Of a stretch of 64,000 bases of DNA, positions 9,179 to 18,900 are shown piece after piece (the first letter of the stretch is position 1; every line of letters begins with the position of its first letter). The DNA lies in contig CP054189.1 in the NCBI GenBank assembly GCA_015709495.1, forward strand, positions 620,001 through 684,000, read 5' to 3'. Origin of the DNA: Chthonomonadaceae bacterium. GTDB lineage: Bacteria; Armatimonadota; Fimbriimonadia; Fimbriimonadales; Fimbriimonadaceae. The notes under the pieces are model-generated. The model was given only the letters and a program-made list of their open reading frames with translations, did not search any database and had not been told where the DNA came from. The translations under genes were made by a program, and so were the position numbers.

Positions 9179-9894
9179 TCGCGGGATGGTTCGTCGCCGC
9201 CTTGTTGCTATCCCAAGGCGAACTTGCTCCGCAGGACGCGCTTCAGTTCACCGCGCAGCCGGGGATTTCGTGGAAGGCGACCTTCAAACAGAGCTTTTAC
9301 GCCCCGCGCTCGGCGCAGCAAGAGATCGCCTTTGAGTTCACGGGAAGCCACCGAATTGTGCGCAGCGCCGACGGTCAACTTCAAGTCGAAGGCGGGTGGC
9401 TCATGTCGCAAATGTGGATGGACGATGACAAGCTGCCCGGAGTCAAGGGAGAGCCGATCCCTTACCGCTGGGACCTGGCCTCCAATGGATTTCCCAGGTT
9501 GGTGATGGACGAACTGGGCGATAGCCGGGCCTTCCGACTGGCCCGGATCGTGGCGTTCGCTTGTCCGATGAAGCCCTCACCCTATTGGTTGGAAGAACAC
9601 CCGGCAAGCGACGTCGGGCAGGTTCCCCGCGCCCAGCACACATGGAAACCGCTCGGAACCGAGACCTGGAACGGCCGCAAAGCGCTTCGCATCGAGTTCG
9701 AGTTCAAGGAACTGGAACGGCAACACCCGCTCTTGGCCACCGGAAAGCTCCTGGCCGATTGGAGCACCGGGATGCTCGTCGAACTGTACGCCGAAGGGAC
9801 GAACGCACAGCTCCCGGGCGGAGAAAATGAACAGTACGACTTCCGCGTCGAATACCGCGTCGACCCTTCGACGGCAGTCAAGTGGCCTCGTTAG
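9175..9894 (+). CDS. Secreted protein of unknown function
   Basis: 239 residues with a short hydrophobic N-terminus (MIAGWFVAALLLSQG) that looks like a cleavable signal peptide; the rest is soluble and rich in beta-type sequence, with Trp and Gly scattered. I recognise no family. The GTG start at 9175 overlaps the FtsB-like gene stop (GTGA), so the two are translationally coupled and probably act in the same compartment. The 3' end overlaps the stop of a convergent gene by 4 bases. Confidence 0.7.
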   Translation: MIAGWFVAALLLSQGELAPQDALQFTAQPGISWKATFKQSFYAPRSAQQEIAFEFTGSHRIVRSADGQLQVEGGWLMSQMWMDDDKLPGVKGEPIPYRWDLASNGFPRLVMDELGDSRAFRLARIVAFACPMKPSPYWLEEHPASDVGQVPRAQHTWKPLGTETWNGRKALRIEFEFKELERQHPLLATGKLLADWSTGMLVELYAEGTNAQLPGGENEQYDFRVEYRVDPSTAVKWPR

Positions 9895-10322
9895 CGGGGT
9901 AGTCCGGGGAACATATTGCGGGAGATTCCCCTCACGTCCACTCGCCAGCCGTCCTTCGTGAGCACGAGAGGCAGGTCGAAGTTCTCCGGAAACGAATTGG
10001 GTCCGAGCGCCCGCTCGACCTTCAGCTTCACCGCGGCGGTGTCGGGTCCAGATTCCTTCACTGTTTCGAGGCTCCATCGGAACAGAAAATGCTTACCGGC
10101 GACGTTGACCGCGTAATCCCACCCCTTTCGAAGTTGTTCCGGGTCGCCCTCATAGAAGCTCAGAGAAGTCAGTTCTTCAACGTCGTGCCGCGCCAACGCA
10201 GACATGAATCTCGAAGCGACGTTGGCCGGAGACTCCTTGCCGGCAAAGAGCAGCACGACGAGCGCCACAATGCCCAAGAGGCCGACGACGGTGATCCAGT
10301 GGACTCTTCCCGATTGGCGCAT
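9891..10322 (-). CDS. Small membrane-anchored protein, NTF2-like/DUF4878-type layout
   Basis: 143 residues: one N-terminal membrane helix (about residues 9-27) followed by a domain that begins PANVASRFMSALARHDVEELTSLSF, the helix pattern seen in DUF4878 and other NTF2-like lipoprotein or anchored domains, and ends with KDGWRVDVRG, typical of the last strand of that fold. Its layout matches the neighbouring gene at 10379-10819, suggesting an old tandem duplication. Function is unknown. The start is ATG at 10322; the stop overlaps that of the convergent secreted-protein gene. Confidence 0.65.
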   Translation of the reverse strand: MRQSGRVHWITVVGLLGIVALVVLLFAGKESPANVASRFMSALARHDVEELTSLSFYEGDPEQLRKGWDYAVNVAGKHFLFRWSLETVKESGPDTAAVKLKVERALGPNSFPENFDLPLVLTKDGWRVDVRGISRNMFPGLPR

Positions 10323-10378
10323 GACCCCGCTATTAAACCCGGAACGGGGTCGCGGGGGCTCTCGGTGAACTCATCGCC

Positions 10379-10819
10379 TCAATGAGTGAGTTCGTCCAGG
10401 CTCGATACGCCCACAGCCCGAGGCAAGTTGCGAAGGGTCTCGTCTGCATCCACGCGCCAACTCCTGCCCTCCTTCCGGACCGACCACAGCATCGAGATCA
10501 CGAGCCCGCGGTAGGGGAAAACGTAGGCCACCTCAGCACGGGCGCTCCCTGGACCCCGCTCAATGCCAAGAAGTTGGTATCTCCCGCCACTGCGAGCGAG
10601 CTCGAGCACCCGGCTCGCCAAAAGGGAAACCGCGCCCTCGCTTGAGTCCGAAGTCACGACGCGTCCCATCGCCCGGGAATCGCCGTTGAGCGCGGCCTCG
10701 TGGAATCTGCGAACCGCGCTTTCAGGTCCGTAGTCTTGGAGCGTGGCAAACACAGCAAGCGTCAGCCCCGCCAAGACGATCGAGGCGGCGAGTTTCGTCC
10801 ATAGCGGCTGGCCAGTCAC
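10379..10819 (-). CDS. Small membrane-anchored protein, paralogue of the next gene
   Basis: Taken to start at GTG 10819, which shares its first base with the stop of the upstream polymerase gene (TAGTG), giving 146 residues; a longer in-frame start at 10876 would overlap the polymerase by 58 bases. The protein has one membrane helix (about residues 7-26), then AVRRFHEAALNGDSRAMGRV and a C-terminal GRSWRVDADETLRNLP, the same plan as the 143-residue protein encoded next (9891-10322). It resembles NTF2-like/DUF4878 domains, facing outside. The tight junction suggests it is translated together with the polymerase; a functional link to DNA repair is only a guess. Confidence 0.65.
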   Translation of the reverse strand: MTGQPLWTKLAASIVLAGLTLAVFATLQDYGPESAVRRFHEAALNGDSRAMGRVVTSDSSEGAVSLLASRVLELARSGGRYQLLGIERGPGSARAEVAYVFPYRGLVISMLWSVRKEGRSWRVDADETLRNLPRAVGVSSLDELTH

Positions 10820-12117
10820 TACCCCATTGTAGCTGAAGGCGGGGACGGCCGCCGTCCTCGAAAGGTATCGACCCACGCACGATCCCCGCCCTCGTCAAAG
10901 AGCCGCGTCTTTCCGAATGCGATCCTCTCAGGAGCCGTGTTGCGCGCCGAAAGCGTCTCCGCCAGGAGGACCGTGTGCTTTCCAAAGCGTCGGTTGAGTT
11001 CGTCGACCGTATGGCTGAGTCGGGTCCTTGCGACCGAATCATCGAAGAGGCTCGGTGTGATCGAACTGGCCGGCCGAAGTCCCGACAATACGACGCTCGC
11101 CTTGACCGGAGTCTCGAAGTCCGCCTGCTTCCACATCGACGCGAAGGCATCCATCAACGTAACCGTGTCTTGCGTCGGGTCCAACACACGGCGATCTCCC
11201 CAACTCTGGCGGCCGGATACCGCAACCTCCAGGATGGAAGCGGTCAGTCCCTCAGACCTGAGCCGGGCGGCCGCTTTGTGCAGCAAGCGAAGCGCAACCT
11301 GTTTGCAGCCCTCGGGCGTGCGAAATCGGGGGCTCATCACATGAGAGTGGCTGAGCGTCTTGCGCGAGGTTTCCTTGCGAGATAGATCGTATCCCCTGAG
11401 AAGCCAGTACCAAACCTCACCCACCACCGAGCCGAACCCCCGGCGAAGGAGTTCCGGGCTCGCGCGGCAAAGGTCTCTCGCCGAGAACAAGCCCACGGCG
11501 TTCAATCTGGCCTTCATCCGGCGGTTGATCCCTGGAAAATCCGTCAGCTTCAGCGAGTCGAGCGCGTGGGGTAGCTCGTCGATCGGGAGCATCACCAGGC
11601 CGTCCGGCTTCCGCATCTCCGTGCCGATTTTCGCCAGGAACGGATTGGGGCCGATCCCGATGGAAGCGGTGATGTACTGCCCGACCTCGTATCGAAGCGT
11701 CCGTTTCATTTCAAGAGCCAACTCCATCGCTCGGGCGGGCCGCCGCTCCTCGCCAAGGAGCTTGAAGTACATCTCGTCGATGCTGCAGACTCGCTCGATC
11801 GGGAGTACCCGCTCCACGGCTTCGAGGATGCGGTCGTGGTACTGGACATACACTCGGCCCCGCGCAGGGGTGAGGACCAAGCCGGGGCACATTCGCTTGG
11901 CGTCACCGACCCTCGTGCCTGTACTGACCCCGAAACGCTTGGCCTCGTAGCTTGCAGCGATCACAAAGGTCGTGTCGGCGATCATGGGCACGACCGCGAC
12001 CGGCCTCCCGCGAAGATCGGGCCGTTCCTGCTGCTCCACCGAGGCGAAGTACGCATTCAGATCGAGGTACAAGTACCTGAACTCCGGCCTGGTCGCATTG
12101 CCTTGCAGTCGATACAT
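10819..12117 (-). CDS. dinB: Y-family DNA polymerase (DinB/Pol IV-like)
   Basis: Error-prone translesion polymerase of 432 residues. The two metal-binding acidic sites of the Y family are present: DLNAYFASVEQQ (about residues 19-30) and SIDEMYF (about residues 112-118). The helix-hairpin-helix stretch LTDFPGINRRMKARLNAVG and the little-finger region follow. Residues around YLDLNAYFASVEQQ and the GRPVAVVP stretch place it in the DinB/UmuC-like branch found in many environmental bacteria. I see no SOS-type operator in the 121 bases before it; a TATTCT hexamer lies 18 bases before the ATG on the minus strand. Downstream are two small membrane proteins. Confidence 0.9.
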   Translation of the reverse strand: MYRLQGNATRPEFRYLYLDLNAYFASVEQQERPDLRGRPVAVVPMIADTTFVIAASYEAKRFGVSTGTRVGDAKRMCPGLVLTPARGRVYVQYHDRILEAVERVLPIERVCSIDEMYFKLLGEERRPARAMELALEMKRTLRYEVGQYITASIGIGPNPFLAKIGTEMRKPDGLVMLPIDELPHALDSLKLTDFPGINRRMKARLNAVGLFSARDLCRASPELLRRGFGSVVGEVWYWLLRGYDLSRKETSRKTLSHSHVMSPRFRTPEGCKQVALRLLHKAAARLRSEGLTASILEVAVSGRQSWGDRRVLDPTQDTVTLMDAFASMWKQADFETPVKASVVLSGLRPASSITPSLFDDSVARTRLSHTVDELNRRFGKHTVLLAETLSARNTAPERIAFGKTRLFDEGGDRAWVDTFRGRRPSPPSATMG

Positions 12118-12239
12118 GTCTACTGATCAGGACGAAGAATACCCCTATTTGGGTCCCTCCATCGTACCGACGGATTGCGGCAGCCGAAGCAAACCGGCCC
12201 AGCCCGCTTGTCTGAGGGTTGGTACACTTGGCCACGTTC

Positions 12240-15023
12240 ATGAACCTACGCGATACGCTCAATTTGCCCGACCCCACGTTTACGATCCCGATGAAAGCCG
12301 ACCTCGGCAAGCGTGAACCGGAAACCCTCGCGCGATGGCAGGAGGAGGGGCTCTATGAGCGCATCCAGGAAGAGCGAAAAGACGCGCCTCTCTTCGTCCT
12401 CCACGACGGCCCGCCCTACACGAACAGCCTCATTCATATCGGTACCGCGCTGAACAAGGTCCTGAAGGACTTCGTCGTCAAGTCGCGCTCGCTCATGGGT
12501 TATCGAGCGCCCTACGTGCCTGGGTTCGACAACCACGGGCTCCCGATCGAGCAATCGGTCGTCCGAGCGCTGCATGAGCAAGGCATCGAGCCCGACACGG
12601 TGACCCTTCGCAAGGCGTGCCGCGAACACGCCGCAAAGTTCGTCCGCCTGCAAAGTGAGCAGTTTCAGAGGCTCGGCGTTTTCGGGATGTGGGATCGCCC
12701 GTATACGACGATGGAGTATCGGTATGAAGCCGAAATCGTCCGCATCTTCAAGCGGCTTCTGGAACTCGGATTCGTGTATCGGGGACTTCGCCCCACCCTA
12801 TGGAGCCCGACCTCTCGAACTGCCCTTGCTGACACAGAGATCGTTTATGCCGATCACACCAGCCAGTCGATCTTCGTTTCCTTTCCGTTGAAGGAAGACG
12901 AGGTTGGATGGTCGGAGGGGCTCGACGACGTAAGCTGCGTCATTTGGACCACCACTCCTTGGACGATCCCCGCGAACTTGGCCGTCGCCTTCAATCCCGC
13001 GCTCGAATATGCCGTCGTGAAGGTCGAGGGCCGCCATTACGTTCTCGCGAAGGACCTTGTGGGACGCGTGGCGGAACAGTTGGGTTGGGAAAGCCCCGAA
13101 GTGGCCCGCATCGTCGCGGGGGCGAGCTTCGAGGGAACCCAATTCCGGCATCCGATCTTCGATCGCGCTTCGGTTGGCGTGCTGGCCGATTACGTGTCTG
13201 TCGAGGAAGGCACGGGCGTCGTACACACTGCGCCCGGCCACGGTAGAGACGACTTCAACACGGGGGTCCAATACGGGCTTCCCATCCTTTGCCCGGTCGA
13301 TGAGCGGGGAATCCTGACCGAAGAGGCCGGGGAGTTCGCGGGCGCTTCCTACAAGGATTGCGACACCGTCGTCGTCGATCGCCTTCGAGAACTGGGAAGG
13401 TTGCTCAAGTCCGAGCCGTACGTCCATAGCTACCCGCATTCCGAACGGGACGGCAAGCCGGTGATCTTCCGTGCGACCGAACAGTGGTTCATCGGAATCG
13501 ACGTGGAGGACCTTCGGGGGCGCATGGTGGAACAGGTGGACCAGGTCGATTGGCTTCCCCAAACGGGTCGCTCTCGGATTCGCTCGATGGTTGAAAACCG
13601 CCCCGACTGGTGCATCTCCAGGCAACGGCCCTGGGGAGTGGGCATTCCGATCCTCTACGGCGCAAAGTCGAAGAAGCCTGTTACGCACCCCGATGTGATC
13701 GAAAACATCGCTCGGGCGATCGAAACCGAGGGGTCGGACGTTTGGTTCAAGGCCGAAGCCGCCTCCTTTGTCCCGGCAGGATTCGCCCATCCCGAAACCG
13801 GGGAGACGGAGTTCGTTAAGGAAACGGACGTTCTCGATGTGTGGTTCGATAGTGGATGCACCAGCCTCTGCGTGCTCGATGGAGCGGTGGAACCCCGATG
13901 GCGGCAGCATTGGCCTGCAGACGTCTATCTCGAAGGCAGCGATCAGCACCGGGGCTGGTTCAATAGTTCCCTTGTTATATCGACTGCTATACGTGGCGAG
14001 GCACCCTATAGAGCGGTCATTACACACGGATTCGTCGTCGACGAGATGGGCCGCAAGATGTCCAAACGGCTCGGGAACGTGGTCGATCCTCAGGAAGTCT
14101 GCGACACCTACGGGGCAGACGTGCTTCGCTATTGGGTCGCCAGCGTCAATTGGGAGAACGACGTGCCCTGCGGCGACCAACTGCTCAAGCAGGTCGGCGA
14201 AAGCTACCGCAGGGTCCGTAATACCCTTCGGTTCCTCCTGGGCAACCTCTTTGACTACGACGGCCAACCTGTAGCTCACGTTATAGAAGAGGATCATTGG
14301 ATGCTTGAAAGGCTCGACCTCCTCGCTGACGACGTGGTCTGCGCCTATGAGCGTTATGACTTTGGCAGCGTCATCTCCGCGATCCACAATTTCTGCGTGA
14401 ACGAGCTCTCTTCGTTCTATCTCGACGCGATCAAGGACCGGATGTATTGCGACGGAGCGGACTGGGAGAGTCGCCGCTCGGGCCAGTGGGCCTGCTCGAG
14501 CGCGCTTCTTCAACTCTGCCGAATGATCTCCCCTTTGCTGCCGTTTACGGCCGAAGAGGTCTGGGCGCGGATTCCCGCTGGCCCAGGTGGGGGCGCCCGA
14601 CGAAGCGTTCACTTCGAGGTGATCCAAAGGCCGTCGGGAAACCGGCTTGCCGACATCCGGAGCGGGGAGCGGCAGCGTCGATTCGCCGCGATGCTCGAAG
14701 CCCGGGAGTGGCTGTTCGCCCAATTCGAAGGCTGGAAGGCGGCCTCCGAGATCAAGGACAGCCAAGACGTAATCGCCGACCTCGCCTTCGACGGGGATTC
14801 CTACGAGCTGACCCAATCGTTCGGTTCGAGCCTGGCCAACTTCTTCAAGTTCAGCGAGGTGAGGCTCACCAAAGGCCCCAGGTCGGTCGCTTTCAGCCCC
14901 AGCCCTTACCTGAAGTGCGAGCGAAGCCGGATTCGACGCTCGGATGTGGCTCTGCGCGAAGGAGGCCTGCCCCTGAGTGATCGCGACTGGAAGGCGGTGC
15001 AGGAGGCTCTGTCGCGAGCATGA
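12240..15023 (+). CDS. ileS: Isoleucyl-tRNA synthetase
   Basis: Charges tRNA-Ile with isoleucine. The 927-residue class I synthetase has the expected order: N-terminal catalytic half with HIGT at residues 66-69 (variant of HIGH), the GFDNHGLPIE stretch, the editing domain, KMSKR at 606-610 (variant of KMSKS), then the anticodon-binding region. The start at ATG 12240 (MNLRDTLNLPDPTF) is chosen because IleS proteins begin this way; a TTG/GTG start at 12219 is less likely. A TACACT hexamer ends 11 bases before the ATG and could be its -10. The C-terminus lacks an obvious four-Cys zinc finger. lspA overlaps its stop by 4 bases. Confidence 0.96.
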   Translation: MNLRDTLNLPDPTFTIPMKADLGKREPETLARWQEEGLYERIQEERKDAPLFVLHDGPPYTNSLIHIGTALNKVLKDFVVKSRSLMGYRAPYVPGFDNHGLPIEQSVVRALHEQGIEPDTVTLRKACREHAAKFVRLQSEQFQRLGVFGMWDRPYTTMEYRYEAEIVRIFKRLLELGFVYRGLRPTLWSPTSRTALADTEIVYADHTSQSIFVSFPLKEDEVGWSEGLDDVSCVIWTTTPWTIPANLAVAFNPALEYAVVKVEGRHYVLAKDLVGRVAEQLGWESPEVARIVAGASFEGTQFRHPIFDRASVGVLADYVSVEEGTGVVHTAPGHGRDDFNTGVQYGLPILCPVDERGILTEEAGEFAGASYKDCDTVVVDRLRELGRLLKSEPYVHSYPHSERDGKPVIFRATEQWFIGIDVEDLRGRMVEQVDQVDWLPQTGRSRIRSMVENRPDWCISRQRPWGVGIPILYGAKSKKPVTHPDVIENIARAIETEGSDVWFKAEAASFVPAGFAHPETGETEFVKETDVLDVWFDSGCTSLCVLDGAVEPRWRQHWPADVYLEGSDQHRGWFNSSLVISTAIRGEAPYRAVITHGFVVDEMGRKMSKRLGNVVDPQEVCDTYGADVLRYWVASVNWENDVPCGDQLLKQVGESYRRVRNTLRFLLGNLFDYDGQPVAHVIEEDHWMLERLDLLADDVVCAYERYDFGSVISAIHNFCVNELSSFYLDAIKDRMYCDGADWESRRSGQWACSSALLQLCRMISPLLPFTAEEVWARIPAGPGGGARRSVHFEVIQRPSGNRLADIRSGERQRRFAAMLEAREWLFAQFEGWKAASEIKDSQDVIADLAFDGDSYELTQSFGSSLANFFKFSEVRLTKGPRSVAFSPSPYLKCERSRIRRSDVALREGGLPLSDRDWKAVQEALSRA

Positions 15024-15559
15024 GTGGACGCTGGATCTTCCTGGCGGTCGCCCTTTCAGCGATCGCGGCGGACCAAGCAGTCAAGGCGTGGGTTCGCGCA
15101 GCGTTGGTCGAGCGGGAGTCGATCGGGTCTCCGTGGCCGGGGGTTTTTGAAATCACCCTCACGTACAACGACGGGATCGCGTTCGGGATGCTGCGGGGGG
15201 CGGGTGTCCTACTCGCGCCCATCGCCCTTGCGATCGTGCTTGTGGCGGCGATCTACAGCTTCCGACATTCTTATCAAGGCAGGGCGATCCACTTTGCGAT
15301 GGGGGCTCTGGCGGGCGGCGCGGTGGGCAATCTCATCGACCGTCTTTGGCTCGGAAAGGTCACCGATATGTTCTGGTTTCGATGGATCGACTTCCCAGTC
15401 TTCAACGTTGCAGACGCCTGCATCACGGTTTCCGCGGTCATGATGATGTTGGTATGGACCTTCGAACCGAAGGTCGCGCCGGCTCCGCAGGAATCGGAAC
15501 CGGCGGCCGAATTGCCTAACGCTGAAACCCCGCAAGCGGATTCTCGTAACGAAGCTTAG
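15020..15559 (+). CDS. lspA: Lipoprotein signal peptidase (signal peptidase II)
   Basis: Membrane aspartyl protease that removes signal peptides from prolipoproteins. The 179-residue protein has four hydrophobic segments and the family's two catalytic-Asp regions: GAVGNLIDRLW (first Asp) and FNVADACITV (second Asp), plus the NDGIAFGML stretch before them. An extra C-terminal tail of about 35 residues, rich in Ala, Pro and Glu, follows the last membrane helix. The ATG overlaps the ileS stop (ATGA); ileS-lspA is a common bacterial pairing. Confidence 0.95.
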   Translation: MSGRWIFLAVALSAIAADQAVKAWVRAALVERESIGSPWPGVFEITLTYNDGIAFGMLRGAGVLLAPIALAIVLVAAIYSFRHSYQGRAIHFAMGALAGGAVGNLIDRLWLGKVTDMFWFRWIDFPVFNVADACITVSAVMMMLVWTFEPKVAPAPQESEPAAELPNAETPQADSRNEA

Positions 15560-15592
15560 GACCCCAGAAAGAACCCAGTGAGGTGAGATGAA

Positions 15593-15898
15593 ATGGTACA
15601 CGCGCCCCTGCGAGCGCTCGCGGTGCTCGCCCGAACCACGGTCATCGTCGGAGCGGCAGTCGCGATTCCCTATGTCCTGAAGCGGTGCAAACCCGTCGCG
15701 AAGAACCTCGGCGATACTCTTGTGAAGATAGGAGAGGACTTGAGGAAGTCGTCGGACGAACCCGCCAGCGAGTCTCGAACCGCCGCCCCCAAAGCTGAAA
15801 CCGCCCCCAAACCCAATGTGGCGGCGACTTCAAAGCCCAAGAAGCCAGGAAAAACCTCTGCCCGAACCCGGCGAACGCCCAAAACCCCATCGGAATAG
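15593..15898 (+). CDS. Small membrane protein with basic Ala/Pro/Lys-rich tail
   Basis: 101 residues: an N-terminal hydrophobic segment (about residues 8-27) followed by a short amphipathic helix (LGDTLVKIGEDLRKS) and a low-complexity tail rich in Lys, Pro, Thr and Ala, ending in a cluster of Arg and Lys. The layout resembles small anchored proteins such as DUF5132, but I cannot assign a family. A GAGGTGAGATGAA stretch before the ATG provides a ribosome binding site. It may be co-transcribed with lspA, 33 bases upstream. Confidence 0.6.
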   Translation: MVHAPLRALAVLARTTVIVGAAVAIPYVLKRCKPVAKNLGDTLVKIGEDLRKSSDEPASESRTAAPKAETAPKPNVAATSKPKKPGKTSARTRRTPKTPSE

Positions 15899-15954
15899 GA
15901 CAAAGGGCACGGACAGACCCTTCGGCACCCCTGAGCGGCCCTCCGGCTGCAATA

Positions 15955-18900
15955 ATGCACCCAAGCAAAACGACTGGAGGGTTCAACTGTTCGATGACTG
16001 CTTTACTACTCGGCGCATGCCTCGCTAGCCCTGTGCTCGCGGAAGAAATGCGCCTCATGAGGTTTCCTGATATTCATGGGGATACGGTGGTGTTCACCTA
16101 CGCCTCCGACCTTTGGACGGCCAAGCGCGAGGGAGGGCTCGCTCGCAGGATCACGTCCCATCCAGGGCAAGAGACTCGCGCGCGCATCTCGCCGGACGGC
16201 AAGTTCGTCGCCTTTTCGGGGGAATACGACGGTAATGTCGACGTGTTCGTCGTTCCGATTGAGGGCGGAGAGCCCAAGAGGCTCTCGTATGATCCCGTTT
16301 CGGACCTCGTCCTCGACTGGACGCCGGACGGCAAGATCGCTTACAAGTCTCTATCCGGCACTTTCAACTCCAAACAACCGCGCATGTGGGTCGTCGACCC
16401 CAAAGGCGGACTCCCGGCGGCCTCTGCCCTGCAAGAGGTTTCGGACGGCACTTTTTCACCCGATGGAAAGTCGATGGCGTTCAATCGCGTGTCCTCGCAC
16501 CAGTTCAACTGGCGCAGATACCGCGGAGGCACGCAAGGGCGGATTTCCCTCTACGAATTCGCGACGAACAAGTATTCCGAACTGCCTGCCAAGGGTGAGA
16601 ACTCCTGGCACCCCATGTGGATCGGCAACGCCGTTTTCTATGCGAGCGATCGGAACCAGGGAACGGTCAACTTATATAGGTACGACCTCGGCAACCGCCA
16701 GGATCGGCAGTTGACCACCTATGCCGACGCCGACATCAAGTGGCCCGCAAGCGACGGCAAGTCGATCGTTTTCGAGCGGGACGGCTCCTTGCACGTCTTC
16801 GACATCGCGACTTCGAAAACGGAGAAGCTCGCGCCAATGGTCTTGAGCGACTTCCTGAACGCAAGGCCAACCGTGCGCTCGCTGGGCGATCAGATCACAA
16901 GCCTCTCGCTTTCTCCGAGCGGAGTGCGGGTCGCCGTCGAGGCTCGCGGCGAGGTGTTTAGCGTCCCCAAGGAGAATGGGGAAACCCGCAACATGACCCA
17001 CTCGACCCGGTATCGAGAGCGATTCCCCGCCTGGTCGCCCGACGGCCAGAACATCGCCTTCGTGAGCGATGCTTCCGGCGAGAACGAGGTCTATACGCAG
17101 CCCCAAATGGGCGGCGAGTCGGCTCGGCTGACGACCGGCTTCCAGGGTCAGATCACCGGCATCGAGTGGACACCGAACTCAAAAAAGATCGCGATTTCGA
17201 CTCGATCCAACGAGCTTTGGCTCCTCGACGTCGAATCGAAGAGCCTGCGGAAGGTCTTTCGAGCGAACTACGGACTGGTGGGTTGGGACATTTCGCCAGA
17301 CAGCAAGTGGATCGTGTATGTGAACCAGAAGCCCAGCCAATTGGGGGCGATCTACCTCTACAACATCGAATCGGGGCAGGAGCACGAGGTCACGGACGGC
17401 AGGTATGACGACGCGTCCGTTACGTTCGACATGAACGGGAAGTACCTCTACCTGGTCTCGGCCCGGACGTTCGGCCCGACCATGGGCCACTTCGAACTCG
17501 CGATGGCCCCGATGGACGTTCAGCGGGTCTACGTTGTGCCCTTGGCGAAAACGACGGCCAATCCGCTGCTCGCCTCGGTCGATGAAGAGCCCGTCAAGAA
17601 GCCGGGCGCAGAGGGCGAAAATCAGGGCGGCGCGGGTCAACAGCCTGCAAGCCAAGACGTGAAGATCGACCTGGACGGACTTGCCGACCGCGTGCTGCCC
17701 TTGCCGATGCCTGCGGGCAATTACGCAGGGGTGATCGGGCTCAAGAACGGGTTGCTCTACCTTGCGGAAGGCGGCTTGTTCAAGTTCAGCTTGGACGACC
17801 GGCAGTCGCAGCAGATCGCTCCGATGATCCCCGGCCAGTTCTCACTCAACGCTTCGCGAACGAAGATCGCTTACTTCGCGGGCGGAACCTTGGGGATCGC
17901 GGACATCCGACCGGGGCTCCAAGTGGGTCAGGGTCGGGTGAGCACAGCGGGAATCACCGCGCCATGGAGCCCGACCGACGAGTGGGAGCAGATCTTCGAC
18001 GAGGCGTGGAGGTACTTCCGGGACAACTTCTACGATCCAGGTCTCTTGGGACTGGACTGGAAGGCGGTCGGCGACCGATACCGGGGTTACCTTCCCTACG
18101 TTCGCCACCGTGACGACCTCAACTACATTCTTGGGCTGATGATTGGCGAACTGGGCACCGGCCACGCCTACGTGGGCGGCGGCGACATGGGCGCGGGCTC
18201 TCCGGGAGTGCCCGTGGGGATGCTCGGCTGCGACTACTCGATCGAAGGGAACCACGTCAGGTTCAAGAAGATCTACCCAGGCGCGAACTACGAGGAGTCC
18301 TTCCGAAGTCCGCTTCGCGACCCGGGCGTGAACGTTCAAGAGGGCGACTACCTGCTGGAGATCGACGGCCAACCGGTGGACGCAACCGTTCATCCGGCTT
18401 CGCTTTTGATCCGCAAGGTGGGGCGCACCGTGGTCCTTACGGTCAATTCCACTCCTTCGCTGGAGGGGGCGCGGAAAGAGCGCGTTCGGCCCATTTCGAC
18501 CGAAAACCAGCTCCGCTATTGGTCTTGGGTCGAGGACGCTCGAAAGTACGTTCAGGAGAAGTCGGGCGGCAAGATCGGATATATGCACATCCCGGACACG
18601 CAGTTCTCCGGCACGACGGAGTTCATGCGGGGCTTCTGGAGCCAGACCGATAAGGAGGCATGGATCGTCGACGAGCGCTGGAACGGAGGCGGGTTCGTGC
18701 AGCCTTGGTTTGTCGATACGCTCGCTCGTCGGATCAGGGCGGGAATCATCGCCCGGAACACGAACGAGTGGACCGACGCCGTCGCAATGGAGGGGCCTAA
18801 GGCGATGCTGATCAACCAGTACGCGGGTTCCGGAGGCGACTTCTTCCCGTGGATGTTCCGCCAAGCACGTCTCGGCCCGCTGATCGGCATGAGGACTTGG

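Noticed and set aside
12798-14816. 672-codon minus-strand frame opposite ileS
   Set aside because: ileS is unmistakable on the plus strand and the opposite frame has no recognisable domain.
15955-16020. Lipoprotein signal (LGAC) at the start of the tricorn protease
   Set aside because: The hydrophobic stretch before the Cys is too short, and an ordinary cleavage site (SPVLA before EE) follows, so a normal signal peptide fits better.
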